The notes: generated by a model not told the origin, from the letters alone. Positions 52,538 through 62,212 are shown, numbered from the stretch's first letter. The stretch is 64,000 bases of DNA from Devosia sp. (GCF_014860165.1 NZ_JACZKG010000008.1:1-64000), one strand, 5' to 3'. Numbers and translations are program-made.

Positions 52538-52939
52538 TCAACGATCTTCGTCGCCGCCAACGTCGAATCCGAGTTCGTCGTCTTCGTCTTCGTCCTCTTC
52601 GAGGAAGACGTCCGCGTCGTCGTCGCCGAGCTCTTCATCGACCTCGACATCGTCGGTCTCGGGGATTTCCTCGTCGCCGGCTTCCTCGGCATCAGCGTCT
52701 TCGAGCGAAACGATCTCGGGCGCCGCGACGTCCTCGACTTCTTCTTCGATCTCCTCTTCGTCCTCGTCCACCTTGGCGCGGGCAGCGACAGCCGCCTTGC
52801 CGGTCAGGACGGCTTCGAAATAGGAGCGCGGATAGCTCTTGCCGGTATAGGGGGAGACGATCGGGTCGAGGTTGAGGTCGTAGAACTTCTTGCCCGTTTC
52901 GGGATCGGTGCGTTTTGTGCCGCGTTCGGAACTGGCCAT
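52538..52939 (-). CDS. TIGR02300 family protein with acidic tail
   Basis: The 133-residue product starts MASSERGTKRTDPETGKKFYDLNLDPIVSPYTGKSYPRSYFE, which is the TIGR02300 signature (a putative zinc-ribbon-like opening without cysteines here: GTKR, where relatives have GTKR.C..C). The rest is a highly acidic Glu/Asp tail with VDEDEEEIEEEVEDV repeats. Function unknown; it is conserved in alphaproteobacteria next to aroA and tRNA-Ala. Divergent from the aroA-like gene, with promoters in 52940-53103. Confidence 0.88.
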   Translation of the reverse strand: MASSERGTKRTDPETGKKFYDLNLDPIVSPYTGKSYPRSYFEAVLTGKAAVAARAKVDEDEEEIEEEVEDVAAPEIVSLEDADAEEAGDEEIPETDDVEVDEELGDDDADVFLEEDEDEDDELGFDVGGDEDR

Positions 52940-53103
52940 CGATGTTCCTCGTCGTAAGGTTTTGCAGGGCGCCAGGCCCCGGTTTGGTCAGTCCGGTTAT
53001 GGGCAAACCCGGCCCCTGTCAAACCGAAAATGTGGAGAGCGGGTTCCCGGCTGCCGGGGGTGGTGGCCTTGCCGCGCCAGGCCGTGCTAAAGCCGGCTCG
53101 CCC

Positions 53104-54471
53104 ATGACCGAGATCGCCCCCCCGATTCCAGCCACCAGCGCGCCGCTTGCCAGTCACGGCGCCAGCCCGTTGACGGGGCGATTCACCACGCCGGGCGACA
53201 CGGCCATTTCCCATCGGGCGCTGATCCTGGCGGCACTGGCCGTCGGGCACAGCAGCATCGAGGGCCTGAGCGAGACCGGGGACGTACTGGCGACCGCGGC
53301 GGCTTTGCGCCAGCTCGGGATCCGCATCGAGCAGCGCGACGGGGCCTGGCATGTGCATGGGCTGGGCGTGGGTGGACTGCTGGAGCCACAAGGGCCGCTG
53401 GAACTGGGGCAAGCGGGCGCCGGCGCGCCGCTGCTGATAGGGCTTGTGGCGCCCTATCCCTTCGCAACGCGCTTCACCGGCACATCTGCGTCGATAGGCC
53501 ATTGGCTGCCGGCGCTGCGCGAGGCGCTGGCACGGATCGGCGCCACGGTGAGCGCGGCGCCGGATGGTGGCCTGCCGCTGACGCTCAAGGGCCCGCGCCT
53601 GCCCTTGCCGCTGACTCATGTGATGGCCGCGCCGTCCGAGGCGATCAAGTCGGCGCTGCTGCTGGCTGGCACCCAGATCGAAGGAACCACCACGATCGTC
53701 GAACCGATGGCGACGGGCGACCACACCGAGAAGCTGCTGGGAGATTTTGGCGGCGCCGTCAGCGTGGTGAGCGATGATGCGGGCGGGGCGACGATCGGTG
53801 TCACCGGCCTCACCGAATTGCAGCCGCGGCGCGTCGTCGTGCCTGGCGATCCGTCCGCGGCGGCCTATGGACTGGTGGCGGCGCTGATCGTGCCGGGCTC
53901 CGACCTGGTGATCGAAAACGTGCTGGTCAATCCCCTCCGCACCGGTCTCATCGATACGCTGCTCGAAATGGGCGGCGATATCCAGTTTCTCAACCAGCGC
54001 GAAGCCGGCGGCGAACATGTCGCGGACCTCAGGGTGCGCTCGTCGCGGCTCAAGGGTATTCGGGTCGGCGCCGCCCATGCCGCAGCCATGCTGGACGATA
54101 TCCCCATCCTCGCCGTTGCGGCAGCCTATGCCCAGGGTGAGACCGTGATCGAAGGCCTGGGCGCATTGCGCGGGCAGAGCCCCGACCGGCTGGCCGCGAC
54201 CGCCGCCGGGCTCGCTGCCAGCAGGGTGACCGTGGCCGAGGGCGAGGACAACCTCACCATTGGTGGTGTCGGCAAGGTCGAGGGTGGCGGGACAGTGCTG
54301 AGCCAGGGTGACGGCAGCATTGCCATGAGCTTCCTGGTGCTGGGCCTGGCCAGCCACAAGCGTGTTACGCTGGATGATACCAGCGCCATTGAAACGAGCT
54401 TTCCGGGCTTTGTGGCCGCCCTGACCGCAGCGGGCGCGCGGTTCGAACCGGTGAAAGGACAAAAGGGATGA
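53104..54471 (+). CDS. EPSP-synthase-like protein at the aroA locus, active-site residues lost
   Basis: The 455-residue protein aligns end to end with class II EPSP synthase (for example RIPGDKS-SHR, EMGADI, VADLRVRSS, DEYPILAVAAAFAEG, IAMSFLVMGL). However, conserved catalytic and binding residues are replaced. T33-A34 stand for Lys-Ser of GDKS, Q103 for Asn, residues 127-134 lack the RPM Arg, A180 stands for Gln of SAQ, G205 for Arg of TRDHTEK, Q358-S359-P360 for KES (catalytic Glu), and G404-S405 for His-Arg of DHRIAM. Only R38, D331 and R362 remain. It is in the standard aroA-cmk-rpsA operon (4-bp overlap with cmk). Catalysis of the shikimate step is doubtful. Confidence 0.85.
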   Translation: MTEIAPPIPATSAPLASHGASPLTGRFTTPGDTAISHRALILAALAVGHSSIEGLSETGDVLATAAALRQLGIRIEQRDGAWHVHGLGVGGLLEPQGPLELGQAGAGAPLLIGLVAPYPFATRFTGTSASIGHWLPALREALARIGATVSAAPDGGLPLTLKGPRLPLPLTHVMAAPSEAIKSALLLAGTQIEGTTTIVEPMATGDHTEKLLGDFGGAVSVVSDDAGGATIGVTGLTELQPRRVVVPGDPSAAAYGLVAALIVPGSDLVIENVLVNPLRTGLIDTLLEMGGDIQFLNQREAGGEHVADLRVRSSRLKGIRVGAAHAAAMLDDIPILAVAAAYAQGETVIEGLGALRGQSPDRLAATAAGLAASRVTVAEGEDNLTIGGVGKVEGGGTVLSQGDGSIAMSFLVLGLASHKRVTLDDTSAIETSFPGFVAALTAAGARFEPVKGQKG

Positions 54472-55106
54472 TCATCGCCGTCGATGGACCTGCCGCTTCG
54501 GGCAAGGGGACGCTGGCCTCGGGCCTGGCCCGGCATTATGGCCTGCCCTATCTCGATACCGGATTGCTCTACCGGGCGGTCGGCCGGGCGGTGGAGGCGT
54601 GGGAGAACTCGCCCGAGTTCGAGCAGCGCGCCATCGCCGCGGCGCAGACATTGGATGAGACCGATATCGAGCCCGAATATCTGCTGTCCGCCAAGATCGG
54701 GACGCTCGCCTCCAAGGTGGCCGTCATCGCCGGGGTGCGGCAGGCGCTGTATGATTATCAGCGCGAATTCGCTACCCAGGAGGGCGGCGCAGTGCTTGAC
54801 GGCCGCGACATCGGCACCAAGATCGCCCCGGAGGCCGATGTCAAACTCTTCATCCAGGCCGACAGCAAGGCGCGCATGGAGCGGCGGGCCCGCCAGTTCG
54901 AGGCGCGCGGCCAGGTGGTTGACCGCTACGCGCTCTATCACCAGATAGAAGAGCGGGATGCGCGCGACATGCTCAATCCCCATGGCGGCTTCTACAAAGC
55001 TGATGACGCGCACTTGCTCGACACCACGCTTCTCGATATAGAAGCCGCACTCCGCGCAGCCATCGCGATCGTCGATGGGACCATGGCGTCCAAGGCAGGG
55101 TCGTAA
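54468..55106 (+). CDS. cmk: Cytidylate kinase
   Basis: The 212-residue kinase phosphorylates CMP and dCMP. It has the P-loop AVDGPAASGKGTLA, LDTGLLYRAVGRAVEAW, VLDGRDIGTKIAPEADVKLFIQAD and the lid RARQFEARGQVVDRYALYHQIEERDARD. It overlaps the aroA-like gene by 4 bp and precedes rpsA, the usual order. Confidence 0.97.
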   Translation: MIIAVDGPAASGKGTLASGLARHYGLPYLDTGLLYRAVGRAVEAWENSPEFEQRAIAAAQTLDETDIEPEYLLSAKIGTLASKVAVIAGVRQALYDYQREFATQEGGAVLDGRDIGTKIAPEADVKLFIQADSKARMERRARQFEARGQVVDRYALYHQIEERDARDMLNPHGGFYKADDAHLLDTTLLDIEAALRAAIAIVDGTMASKAGS

Positions 55107-55272
55107 GACCTTAATCCAACCTTGGGTGTTTCGGCCCCGGCCATCACCAAGCGAGGCGAGCGGGCCCTACCGCAAATCAACGTTCGATCGGGCGCTCGCG
55201 CGCCGGCATTCCTTTTGGAATGGCGGGCTTTCGGTCTTCAATCTCAAACCCCCGGTGCAACGGAGAAGTTAT

Positions 55273-56985
55273 TTGGCACAGCAAACTGTGACGAAAGAAG
55301 ATTTTGAATCGCTGCTGATGGATTCGTTCATCGACAACGAGCCTTTGGAAGGTGCCGTGGTCAAGGGGACCGTGGTTGCCATCGAAAAGGACCTGGCGAT
55401 CATCGATGTCGGTCTCAAGACCGAAGGGCGCATCGCGCTCAAGGAATTCGGCCAGGCCGGCCGTGACGGCACCATCAAGGTGGGCTCGATCGTCGAGGTC
55501 TATGTCGACCGCGTCGAGAACGCCATGGGCGAGGCTGTCCTCAGCCGCGAGAAGGCCCGCCGCGAAGAGAGCTGGGTCAAGCTCGAAGTCATGTACAACA
55601 ACAATGAGCGCGTTGAAGGCACCATCTTCAACCAGGTCAAGGGCGGCTTCACGGTCGACCTGGAAGGCGCCATCGCCTTCCTGCCGCGTTCGCAGGTGGA
55701 CATCCGTCCGATCCGCGATATCGCGCCGCTCATGAACGTGCCGCAGCCGTTCCAGATCCTGAAGATGGACAAGCGCCGCGGCAATATCGTCGTGTCGCGT
55801 CGCGCCATCCTCGAAGAGTCGCGCGCCGAACAGCGTTCGGAAATCGTGCAGCAGCTCGAAGAGGGTCAGGTTGTCGACGGCGTGGTCAAGAACATCACCG
55901 ACTACGGTGCGTTCGTTGATCTCGGCGGCATTGACGGCCTGCTGCATGTCACCGACATCGCATGGCGCCGTGTGAACCACCCGTCCGAAGTGCTGACGAT
56001 CGGCGAGACCATCAAGGTCCAGATCGTGCGCATCAACCACGAGTCGCACCGCATCTCGCTCGGCATGAAGCAGCTGCAGGCCGATCCGTGGGATGGCATC
56101 GAAGCCAAGTACCCGATCAACGCCAAGTTCACCGGCCGCGTCACCAACATCACCGACTACGGTGCTTTTGTTGAGCTCGAGCCCGGCATCGAAGGCCTGA
56201 TCCACGTCTCGGAAATGAGCTGGACCAAGAAGAACGTCCATCCCGGCAAGATCGTCTCGACCTCCCAGGAAGTCGAAGTCGTCGTGCTGGAAGTCGATCC
56301 GGACAAGCGCCGCATCTCGCTGGGCCTCAAGCAGACCCTGGCCAATCCGTGGGAAAGCTTCGCCGAGAAGTTCCCCGTCGGTTCGGTCATCGAAGGCGAA
56401 GTCAAGAACAAGACCGAATTCGGCCTGTTCATCGGCCTCGACGGCGATGTGGACGGCATGGTTCACCTTTCCGACCTCGACTGGCAGAAGTCGGGCGAAG
56501 TGGCCCTGGAAGACTACAACCGCGGTGACATGGTTTCGGCCAAGGTCCTCGATGTTGACGTCGAAAAGGAACGCATCTCGCTGGGCATCAAGCAGCTCGC
56601 TGCTGGCGAAGCTTCGGCTGCCTCGGGCGACACGTCCGAAGCCGGCGGCATCCGCAAGGGCGCTGTCGTCACCGGCACCGTGATCGAAGTCAACGATGGG
56701 GGCATTGAAGTCCGTATCGCCGACAGCGACATGACCGCCTTCATCCGTCGTGCTGATCTCAGCCGCGATCGCAACGACCAGCGCCCGGAGCGTTTCTCCA
56801 AGGGCGAAAAGGTCGACGCGCGCGTCACCCAGTACGACCGCAAGACCTCGCGTATCCAGCTGTCGATCAAGGCACTGGAAATCGCCGAGGAAAAGGAAGC
56901 CGTCGCCAATTACGGTTCGTCGGATTCGGGCGCTTCGCTCGGCGACATCCTGGGCGCTGCGCTCAAGGGCCGCGAAGAGAAGTAA
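55273..56985 (+). CDS. rpsA: 30S ribosomal protein S1
   Basis: The 570-residue protein carries six S1 repeats (for example GQVVDGVVKNITDYGAFVDLGGIDGLLHVTDIAW and FTGRVTNITDYGAFVELEPGIEGLIHVSEMSWTKK). The start is TTG at 55273 (MAQQTVTKEDFESLLMDSF) behind GGAGAAGTTAT. The first 20 residues then match S1 of relatives, whereas the open frame further upstream overlaps cmk and is not conserved. A TTG start for such an abundant protein is unusual and may limit translation. A strong terminator follows. Confidence 0.93.
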   Translation: MAQQTVTKEDFESLLMDSFIDNEPLEGAVVKGTVVAIEKDLAIIDVGLKTEGRIALKEFGQAGRDGTIKVGSIVEVYVDRVENAMGEAVLSREKARREESWVKLEVMYNNNERVEGTIFNQVKGGFTVDLEGAIAFLPRSQVDIRPIRDIAPLMNVPQPFQILKMDKRRGNIVVSRRAILEESRAEQRSEIVQQLEEGQVVDGVVKNITDYGAFVDLGGIDGLLHVTDIAWRRVNHPSEVLTIGETIKVQIVRINHESHRISLGMKQLQADPWDGIEAKYPINAKFTGRVTNITDYGAFVELEPGIEGLIHVSEMSWTKKNVHPGKIVSTSQEVEVVVLEVDPDKRRISLGLKQTLANPWESFAEKFPVGSVIEGEVKNKTEFGLFIGLDGDVDGMVHLSDLDWQKSGEVALEDYNRGDMVSAKVLDVDVEKERISLGIKQLAAGEASAASGDTSEAGGIRKGAVVTGTVIEVNDGGIEVRIADSDMTAFIRRADLSRDRNDQRPERFSKGEKVDARVTQYDRKTSRIQLSIKALEIAEEKEAVANYGSSDSGASLGDILGAALKGREEK

Positions 56986-57007
56986 TTCTCTGCCGGCAAA
57001 ACCATCA

Positions 57008-57040
57008 GGCCCGCGCTTCACAGCGCGGGCCTTTTGCTTT
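57008..57040 (+). terminator. Terminator after rpsA
   Basis: A perfect 10-bp stem GGCCCGCGCT (57008-57017) / AGCGCGGGCC (57022-57031) with loop TCAC is followed by TTTTGCTTT. It ends the aroA-like/cmk/rpsA transcript 22 bp after the rpsA stop. Confidence 0.92.
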
Positions 57041-57104
57041 CTAAGCTTGGGTGCTTCCGGGAAAGTGGTGGCCGCGGGTTCGGAAGCGCGGCGAAAGAGT
57101 GTCC

Positions 57105-57605
57105 ATGACGAATGCAATGCACTGGCGGGCCCTGACCACGCTCGACCTGCCTGTTGTCGAGACCATCGCGGCTGCCGTGCATCCCGATTTTCCCGAGGAT
57201 GTGGCCGTGTTTGCCGAAAGGCTGCGGCTCTATCCCGAGGGTGCGCGCCTCTTGGAACTGGATGGCAAGCCATCGGGCTACATCCTGAGCCATCCCTGGC
57301 GCTCCCAGGCGCTGCCCGAACTCAACGCCCTGCTCGGCGCCATTCCTGATAATGCCGACACCTATTACCTGCACGACCTGGCGCTGCTGCCGGCGGCACG
57401 GGGCACAGGTGCGGCCGCCATGATCGTCGGCGATATCCTGCGCCATGCCAGGGCGGTGGGCCTGCCCGAGGCCAGCCTCGTCGCCGTCAACGGCTCGCTG
57501 CCATTCTGGTACAAGCATGGCTTCCGGGTGCTCAAGGCACCCGCGCTGGATGAGAAACTCCAAAGCTACGAGGGCGCGGCGCGATATATGGTCAAGCGCT
57601 TCTGA
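57105..57605 (+). CDS. GNAT family acetyltransferase
   Basis: The start MTNAMHWRALTTLDLPVVETIAAAVHPDFPEDVAVFAERLRLYPEG at 57105 gives 166 residues. The acetyl-CoA loop is in YYLHDLALLPAARGTGAAAMIVGDILRHARAVGL, and FWYKHGFRVLKAP closes the fold. Substrate is unknown. It sits between the rpsA terminator and sppA and could be co-transcribed with sppA 57 bp downstream. Confidence 0.88.
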   Translation: MTNAMHWRALTTLDLPVVETIAAAVHPDFPEDVAVFAERLRLYPEGARLLELDGKPSGYILSHPWRSQALPELNALLGAIPDNADTYYLHDLALLPAARGTGAAAMIVGDILRHARAVGLPEASLVAVNGSLPFWYKHGFRVLKAPALDEKLQSYEGAARYMVKRF

Positions 57606-57662
57606 CTTGTAAAACCAGCGAGGCGGCTCTACCCGTCGGCAACGCCCAAGCTTGAGGCCAAG

Positions 57663-58622
57663 ATGACTGACCAGCCCAATCACGAACCCGCCCGCGCGGA
57701 TGCGCACACCGTTATTGCCGCCGAGACCTATCGCAAATCGCGTGGTCTATGGCGGGTGCTGGCCTTCATAGCGCTAGCCATGGCCGTGGTGGTGGGTCTG
57801 GGGCGTTTCGCCATGCCCGACAGGCCCGATGGTGACTATGTGGCGCGGCTGGTGATCGATGGCACCATCACCACCGACCGCGCCCGGCTGGAGGCCATTG
57901 CCGAGCTTGCCGAGGACGATGCGGTCAAGGCCGTGATCGTCGCCATCAACTCGCCCGGCGGCACCACGGCGGGCGGGGAAGAGCTCTACGAGGCGCTGGG
58001 GCAGTTGCGGGCGGCCAAGCCCACCGTGGCTGTCATCGGCGAGTTGGGGGCCTCGGCGGCCTATATGACCGCCATTGCCAGTGACCGGATTTTCGCCCGG
58101 CGCCTCTCCATCGTGGGCTCGATCGGCGTGCTCTACCAGCATGTCAATGCCGGCAAGCTGCTCGAAACGGTCGGCGTCGATCTCGACAAGGTCGCCTCGG
58201 GACCGCTCAAGGCCGAGCCCGATTTCGACGAGCCGATGGATGGCGCCCCGCGCGCCTCGATCGCTGCCCTGGTCGATGACAGCTTCCAGTGGTTCGTCGA
58301 CGTTGTGGCCGAACGCCGCGGCCTGACGCGTCCGGCCACGCTCGCTCTGGCCGATGGCCGGATCGTCACGGGAAGGGTCGGGGTGGAAAGCGGGTTGATC
58401 GACGCCATTGGCGGGGAGCTCGAAGCCCTCGACTGGCTCAAAACCGAGCGCGAACTGCCCGGTGATCTCGATATCCGCACGGTGTGGCCGCAGCCCGAAC
58501 AGGGGTTCGACCTCATCGGTACCTTCCTCAATGGCCAGGCGCGTGCCGCGCTCGGACTGCCCGAAGGCCCCATCACGCTTGACGGGCTGGTTTCCCTTTG
58601 GCAGGTTGGCTCTGCCCTCTGA
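57663..58622 (+). CDS. sppA: Signal peptide peptidase SppA (S49 family)
   Basis: The 319-residue protein has an N-terminal membrane anchor ([21 protein letters not shown]). The S49 domain follows: [66 protein letters not shown], with the catalytic Ser in GASAAYM and the Lys in [11 protein letters not shown] about 50 residues later. It clears cut signal peptides from the membrane. It is first in the sppA-ihfB-lapA-trpF run. Confidence 0.94.
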   Translation: MTDQPNHEPARADAHTVIAAETYRKSRGLWRVLAFIALAMAVVVGLGRFAMPDRPDGDYVARLVIDGTITTDRARLEAIAELAEDDAVKAVIVAINSPGGTTAGGEELYEALGQLRAAKPTVAVIGELGASAAYMTAIASDRIFARRLSIVGSIGVLYQHVNAGKLLETVGVDLDKVASGPLKAEPDFDEPMDGAPRASIAALVDDSFQWFVDVVAERRGLTRPATLALADGRIVTGRVGVESGLIDAIGGELEALDWLKTERELPGDLDIRTVWPQPEQGFDLIGTFLNGQARAALGLPEGPITLDGLVSLWQVGSAL

Positions 58623-58656
58623 GCAACGGGGTGGACGCCCAGATGCGGAGCCTTTG

Positions 58657-58938
58657 ATGATCAAGTCGGAACTGGTCGAGAAACTCGCGGCGGAAAATCC
58701 GCATCTGTTCCAGCGTGATATCGAAAATATCGTCAATGCCATCCTCGACGAGATCGGGGACGCCATGGCGCGGGGCGACCGGGTCGAGCTGCGCGGCTTT
58801 GGTGCCTTTTCGGTCAAGAACCGACCGGCGCGTGTCGGTCGCAATCCGCGGACCGGCGAGCAGGTCGATGTGGGCGAGAAATACGTGCCGCAATTCAAGG
58901 CCGGCAAGGAAATCCGCGAGCGGCTCAACCGTTCGTAA
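58657..58938 (+). CDS. ihfB: Integration host factor beta subunit
   Basis: The 93-residue DNA-bending protein starts [79 protein letters not shown] marks the beta arm whose Pro intercalates into DNA. The [10 protein letters not shown]...[19 protein letters not shown] end is typical of IhfB. It lies 34 bp after sppA; the partner IhfA is encoded elsewhere. Confidence 0.96.
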   Translation: MIKSELVEKLAAENPHLFQRDIENIVNAILDEIGDAMARGDRVELRGFGAFSVKNRPARVGRNPRTGEQVDVGEKYVPQFKAGKEIRERLNRS

Positions 58939-58969
58939 CGGGGCCAGAGCTCCATAGGTTACCAGACGC

Positions 58970-59332
58970 ATGGTCAACAGAATCGTCGGTTGGGTGGTCC
59001 TCGTCCCGCTATGCCTGGGGCTGATCATCTTTGCCTTGGCCAACCGGCATTTCGTCGTGGTCAATTTCAATCCATTTGCGCCGGTCGAGGGCACGGTGGC
59101 GCCCGGCTTTGGCGTGCCGATGTTCGTCGTTCTCTATGTCGTGCTGCTGGTGGGGGTGCTGCTGGGCGGCACGGCCACCTGGTTTGCCCAGGCAAGCCAC
59201 CGCCGACGCGAAAAGCACTGGCGCCGCGAGGCCCATATGCTCAATGGCGAGCTGGAAAAGCTGCGCCGCCACAATGGCCAGGCCAGTTCCGGCCCGCTGG
59301 CTGAAGTCGACGATCTCCTGGAGCTGCGCTGA
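58970..59332 (+). CDS. lapA: LapA (DUF1049) family membrane protein
   Basis: The 120-residue protein has two membrane segments (IVGWVVLVPLCLGLIIFALANRHFVVVNFNPF; FVVLYVVLLVGVLLGGTATWF) and a cytosolic helix HRRREKHWRREAHMLNGELEKLRRHNG, the LapA layout. E. coli LapA works with LapB in control of LPS synthesis; the role in this group is not proven. It lies 31 bp after ihfB. Confidence 0.88.
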   Translation: MVNRIVGWVVLVPLCLGLIIFALANRHFVVVNFNPFAPVEGTVAPGFGVPMFVVLYVVLLVGVLLGGTATWFAQASHRRREKHWRREAHMLNGELEKLRRHNGQASSGPLAEVDDLLELR

Positions 59333-59337
59333 GCGCG

Positions 59338-59985
59338 ATGGCCGACCCCCTGATCATCAAGATTTGCGGCATCAAGACCCCTGAAATCCTCGAGACCGTC
59401 ATCGCGTCCGGGGCCGACATGGTCGGGTTCATGCATTTTTCGCGCTCACCGCGCCATGTGAGCATCGAAGAGATCGCCACGCTGATCTCGGAAGCCCGCG
59501 GGCGGATCCAGACCTGCGTGGTGCTGGTCAATCCGGACAATAGCTGCGTAGCCGAAGTGGCGGCGCTGGGTCCCGACTGGATCCAGCTGCATGGTCCCGA
59601 AACACCGCACCGCGTGGAGGCCATCCGCGCCGAGGCCGGTGTCGAGATCATGAAGGCGCTGCCTATCGGTTCGGCCGACGACGTGGCCCATGTCGCCGCC
59701 TTCGTGGATGTCGCCGACAGCATCCTGCTCGATGCCAAGCCCCCCAAGGGCGCCGACCGGCCGGGCGGCCTGGGCGAGACCTTCGACTGGAGCCTGCTCA
59801 AGGCGCTTGACCCGTCCATCCCCTTCATGCTTTCGGGGGGCCTGACGCCGCAGACCGTGGCCGACGCCATCAGCAGCGTACGTCCTTACGGCGTCGATGT
59901 GTCATCTGGTGTCGAAACGGCACCGGGCGTAAAGGACAAGCGGCTGATCGAGGCGTTCATTCGCAACGCACGGGCAGCGGGCTGA
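59338..59985 (+). CDS. trpF: Phosphoribosylanthranilate isomerase
   Basis: The 215-residue TIM barrel catalyses the third step of tryptophan synthesis. IKICGIKTPE carries the catalytic Cys and DSILLDAKPPKGADRPGGLGETFDWSLL the Asp. LSGGLTPQTVADAISSVRPYGVDVSSGVETAPGVKD completes the phosphate site. It lies 5 bp after lapA and upstream of trpB, with a palindromic repeat in the gap. Confidence 0.96.
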   Translation: MADPLIIKICGIKTPEILETVIASGADMVGFMHFSRSPRHVSIEEIATLISEARGRIQTCVVLVNPDNSCVAEVAALGPDWIQLHGPETPHRVEAIRAEAGVEIMKALPIGSADDVAHVAAFVDVADSILLDAKPPKGADRPGGLGETFDWSLLKALDPSIPFMLSGGLTPQTVADAISSVRPYGVDVSSGVETAPGVKDKRLIEAFIRNARAAG

Positions 59986-59999
59986 TACGATCTTCGTGA

Positions 60000-60074
60000 G
60001 ACCTCATGGTGAGCTTGTCGAACCACGAGGTCGGTGCGCACAGACCTCGTCCTTCGACAGGCTCAGGATGAGGC
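60000..60074. repeat. Intergenic double-hairpin repeat between trpF and trpB
   Basis: Arms 60000-60032 and 60043-60074 are inverse complements except for a few positions. GG...CC in the left arm is exchanged for CC...GG in the right, a compensating change that keeps each local hairpin (CCTCATGGTGAG...CCACGAGG) paired. The CTTCGACAGGCTCAGGATGAGG motif is a widespread alphaproteobacterial repeat. Confidence 0.85.
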
Positions 60075-60109
60075 CTGTGGGAGAACGCCGAGCAAGTTAG
60101 GACTTCCCG

Positions 60110-61321
60110 ATGGACGGCATCAATTCCCTGCGCAACGGCCCCGACGAGGAGGGCCGGTTCGGGCTCTATGGCGGGCGTTTCGTGGCCGAAACACTGATGC
60201 CGCTGATTCTGGACCTCGAGGCGCATTATCGCGCTGCCAAACTCGATCCGGCCTTCAAGGCCGAGCTCGACGACCTCAGCGTGCATTATGCCGGCCGTCC
60301 GAGCCCGCTCTATTTCGCCAAGCGGCTGACCGAGCATCTGGGTGGCGCGAAAGTCTGGTTCAAGCGCGAGGAGCTGAACCACACCGGCTCACACAAGATC
60401 AACAATTGCCTGGGCCAGATCCTCTTGGCCAAGCGCATGGGCAAGACGCGGGTGATCGCCGAGACCGGGGCCGGCCAGCATGGCGTGGCCACGGCGACGG
60501 TCTGCGCCAAGTTCGACCTGCCCTGCACCATCTTCATGGGCGCCACCGATGTCGAGCGGCAGATGCCCAACGTGCTGCGCATGAAGATGCTGGGCGCCGA
60601 AGTCCGTCCGGTGACTGCCGGCGCCGGCACGCTCAAGGACGCCATGAACGAAGCGCTGCGCGACTGGGTGACCAATGTGGACACCACCTATTACCTGATC
60701 GGCACGGCAGCCGGCCCGCATCCCTATCCGGAGATGGTGCGCGACTTCCAGTCGGTGATCGGCACCGAGCTCAAGGAGCAGTTCCAGGAAGCCGAGGGCA
60801 AGCTGCCCGATGCCGTCGTTGCCTGCGTGGGCGGTGGCTCCAACGCCATCGGCACCTTCCACGCCTTCCTCGATGATGCCGACGTCAGGCTCTATGGCGC
60901 CGAAGCGGGCGGGCACGGCATCGACGTCGAGAACGGCCACGCCGCCTCTATGACCGGCGGGCGACCGGGCGTGCTGCATGGCAACCGCACCTATCTGCTG
61001 CAGGACAGTGATGGGCAGATTCTCGAAGGCCATTCGATTTCGGCTGGCCTCGATTATCCCGGCGTCGGGCCGGAGCACTCGTTCCTGCACGACAGCAAGC
61101 GCGTCACCTATGCGCCGATCACCGACAACGAGGCGCTCGAAGCCTTCCAGCTCTGCACGCGGCTCGAAGGCATCATTCCGGCGCTGGAATCGGCGCATGG
61201 ACTGGCGCAACTGATGAAGGTCGCCCCATCCATGGGCAAGGACCAGTCGATCGTGCTGTGCCTGTCGGGGCGCGGCGACAAGGACGTCGAGAGCGTCGGC
61301 AAATATCTGGGGCTGCTGTAG
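60110..61321 (+). CDS. trpB: Tryptophan synthase beta chain
   Basis: The 403-residue PLP enzyme joins indole and serine. The PLP-binding Lys is in [35 protein letters not shown] and [12 protein letters not shown] (phosphate loop) follow. The Glu in GAEAGGHG and the closing [11 protein letters not shown] complete the site. The start [24 protein letters not shown] fits relatives. It lies 2 bp upstream of trpA. Confidence 0.97.
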   Translation: MDGINSLRNGPDEEGRFGLYGGRFVAETLMPLILDLEAHYRAAKLDPAFKAELDDLSVHYAGRPSPLYFAKRLTEHLGGAKVWFKREELNHTGSHKINNCLGQILLAKRMGKTRVIAETGAGQHGVATATVCAKFDLPCTIFMGATDVERQMPNVLRMKMLGAEVRPVTAGAGTLKDAMNEALRDWVTNVDTTYYLIGTAAGPHPYPEMVRDFQSVIGTELKEQFQEAEGKLPDAVVACVGGGSNAIGTFHAFLDDADVRLYGAEAGGHGIDVENGHAASMTGGRPGVLHGNRTYLLQDSDGQILEGHSISAGLDYPGVGPEHSFLHDSKRVTYAPITDNEALEAFQLCTRLEGIIPALESAHGLAQLMKVAPSMGKDQSIVLCLSGRGDKDVESVGKYLGLL

Positions 61322-61323
61322 TC

Positions 61324-62145
61324 ATGACGCGTATCGAAAAGCGCTTCGCCGAAGCCAAGGCGGCCAATCGCCCGGCCCTGGTCACCTATGTCATGGCCGG
61401 CGATCCGGACCTTGCCACCAGCCAGGCCATCATGGAGGCCCTGCCCCAGGCGGGGTCCGACATCATTGAATTCGGCATGCCGTTTTCCGACCCGATGGCC
61501 GATGGCGTGGCCATCCAGCTGAGCGGGCAACGGGCGCTGGCCGCCGGCATGACGCTGCGCGGCGTGCTCGACATGGTGGAGAATTTCCGCCGCAAGGACG
61601 AGACCACGCCCATCGTGCTGATGGGCTATTACAACCCGATCTACGTGTTCGGCGTCGACGGGTTCCTGGCAGCCGCCAAGGCGGCTGGTGTCGACGGGCT
61701 GATCATCGTCGACCTGCCGCCCGAAGAGGATGACGAGCTCTGCATTCCGGCCCTCAAGGCCGGTCTCAACTTCATCCGCCTCACCACGCCCACCACCGAC
61801 GACAAGCGACTGCCGGCGGTGCTCAAGAACACGTCGGGCTTTGTCTATTATGTGTCGATGACCGGCATTACCGGGGCGGTGATCAAGTCACGCGGCGCGG
61901 TGGGGGAAGCTGTTGAGCGCATCAAGGGCCATACCGACCTGCCGGTGGCCGTGGGCTTCGGCATCAAGACTGCCGAAGACGCCGCCGAGATCGGCAAGCA
62001 TGCCGACGGCATCGTGGTGGGCACCGTGCTGGTGGATGCGGTGGGCAAGTCGCTGGCCGATGGCAAGGCGACGGACAAGACCGTCGCTGCGGTGCGCGAC
62101 CTGGTGGCAGACCTGGCCAGCGGCGTGAAGCGGGCCAGGGGGTGA
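61324..62145 (+). CDS. trpA: Tryptophan synthase alpha chain
   Basis: The 273-residue TIM barrel cleaves indole-3-glycerol phosphate. It shows [19 protein letters not shown] with the catalytic Glu and Asp, [17 protein letters not shown], and the phosphate site [32 protein letters not shown]. The ATG at 61324 follows the trpB stop by 2 bp. The frame upstream overlaps trpB and is not used. Confidence 0.97.
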   Translation: MTRIEKRFAEAKAANRPALVTYVMAGDPDLATSQAIMEALPQAGSDIIEFGMPFSDPMADGVAIQLSGQRALAAGMTLRGVLDMVENFRRKDETTPIVLMGYYNPIYVFGVDGFLAAAKAAGVDGLIIVDLPPEEDDELCIPALKAGLNFIRLTTPTTDDKRLPAVLKNTSGFVYYVSMTGITGAVIKSRGAVGEAVERIKGHTDLPVAVGFGIKTAEDAAEIGKHADGIVVGTVLVDAVGKSLADGKATDKTVAAVRDLVADLASGVKRARG

Positions 62146-62152
62146 ACGACCA

Positions 62153-62182
62153 CCGGCCCAGCCTCCGAAGAGGCCGGGCCGG
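62153..62182. terminator. Hairpin between convergent trpA and the exported-anchor gene
   Basis: CCGGCCC-A-GCCTC (62153-62165) pairs with GAGGC-C-GGGCCGG (62170-62182) around a CGAA tetraloop, with one A-C mismatch. No T-run follows on either strand, so termination would be weak or protein-assisted. Confidence 0.5.
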
Positions 62183-62212
62183 GGCTTCCCCGACAACGGT
62201 GAGGAGCGGGAA

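Noticed and set aside
55177..57273. 698-codon open frame on the minus strand opposite rpsA
   Set aside because: Shadow of the S1 coding frame; Asp/His/Arg-rich composition is the reverse image of S1 repeats, and no ribosome site is present.
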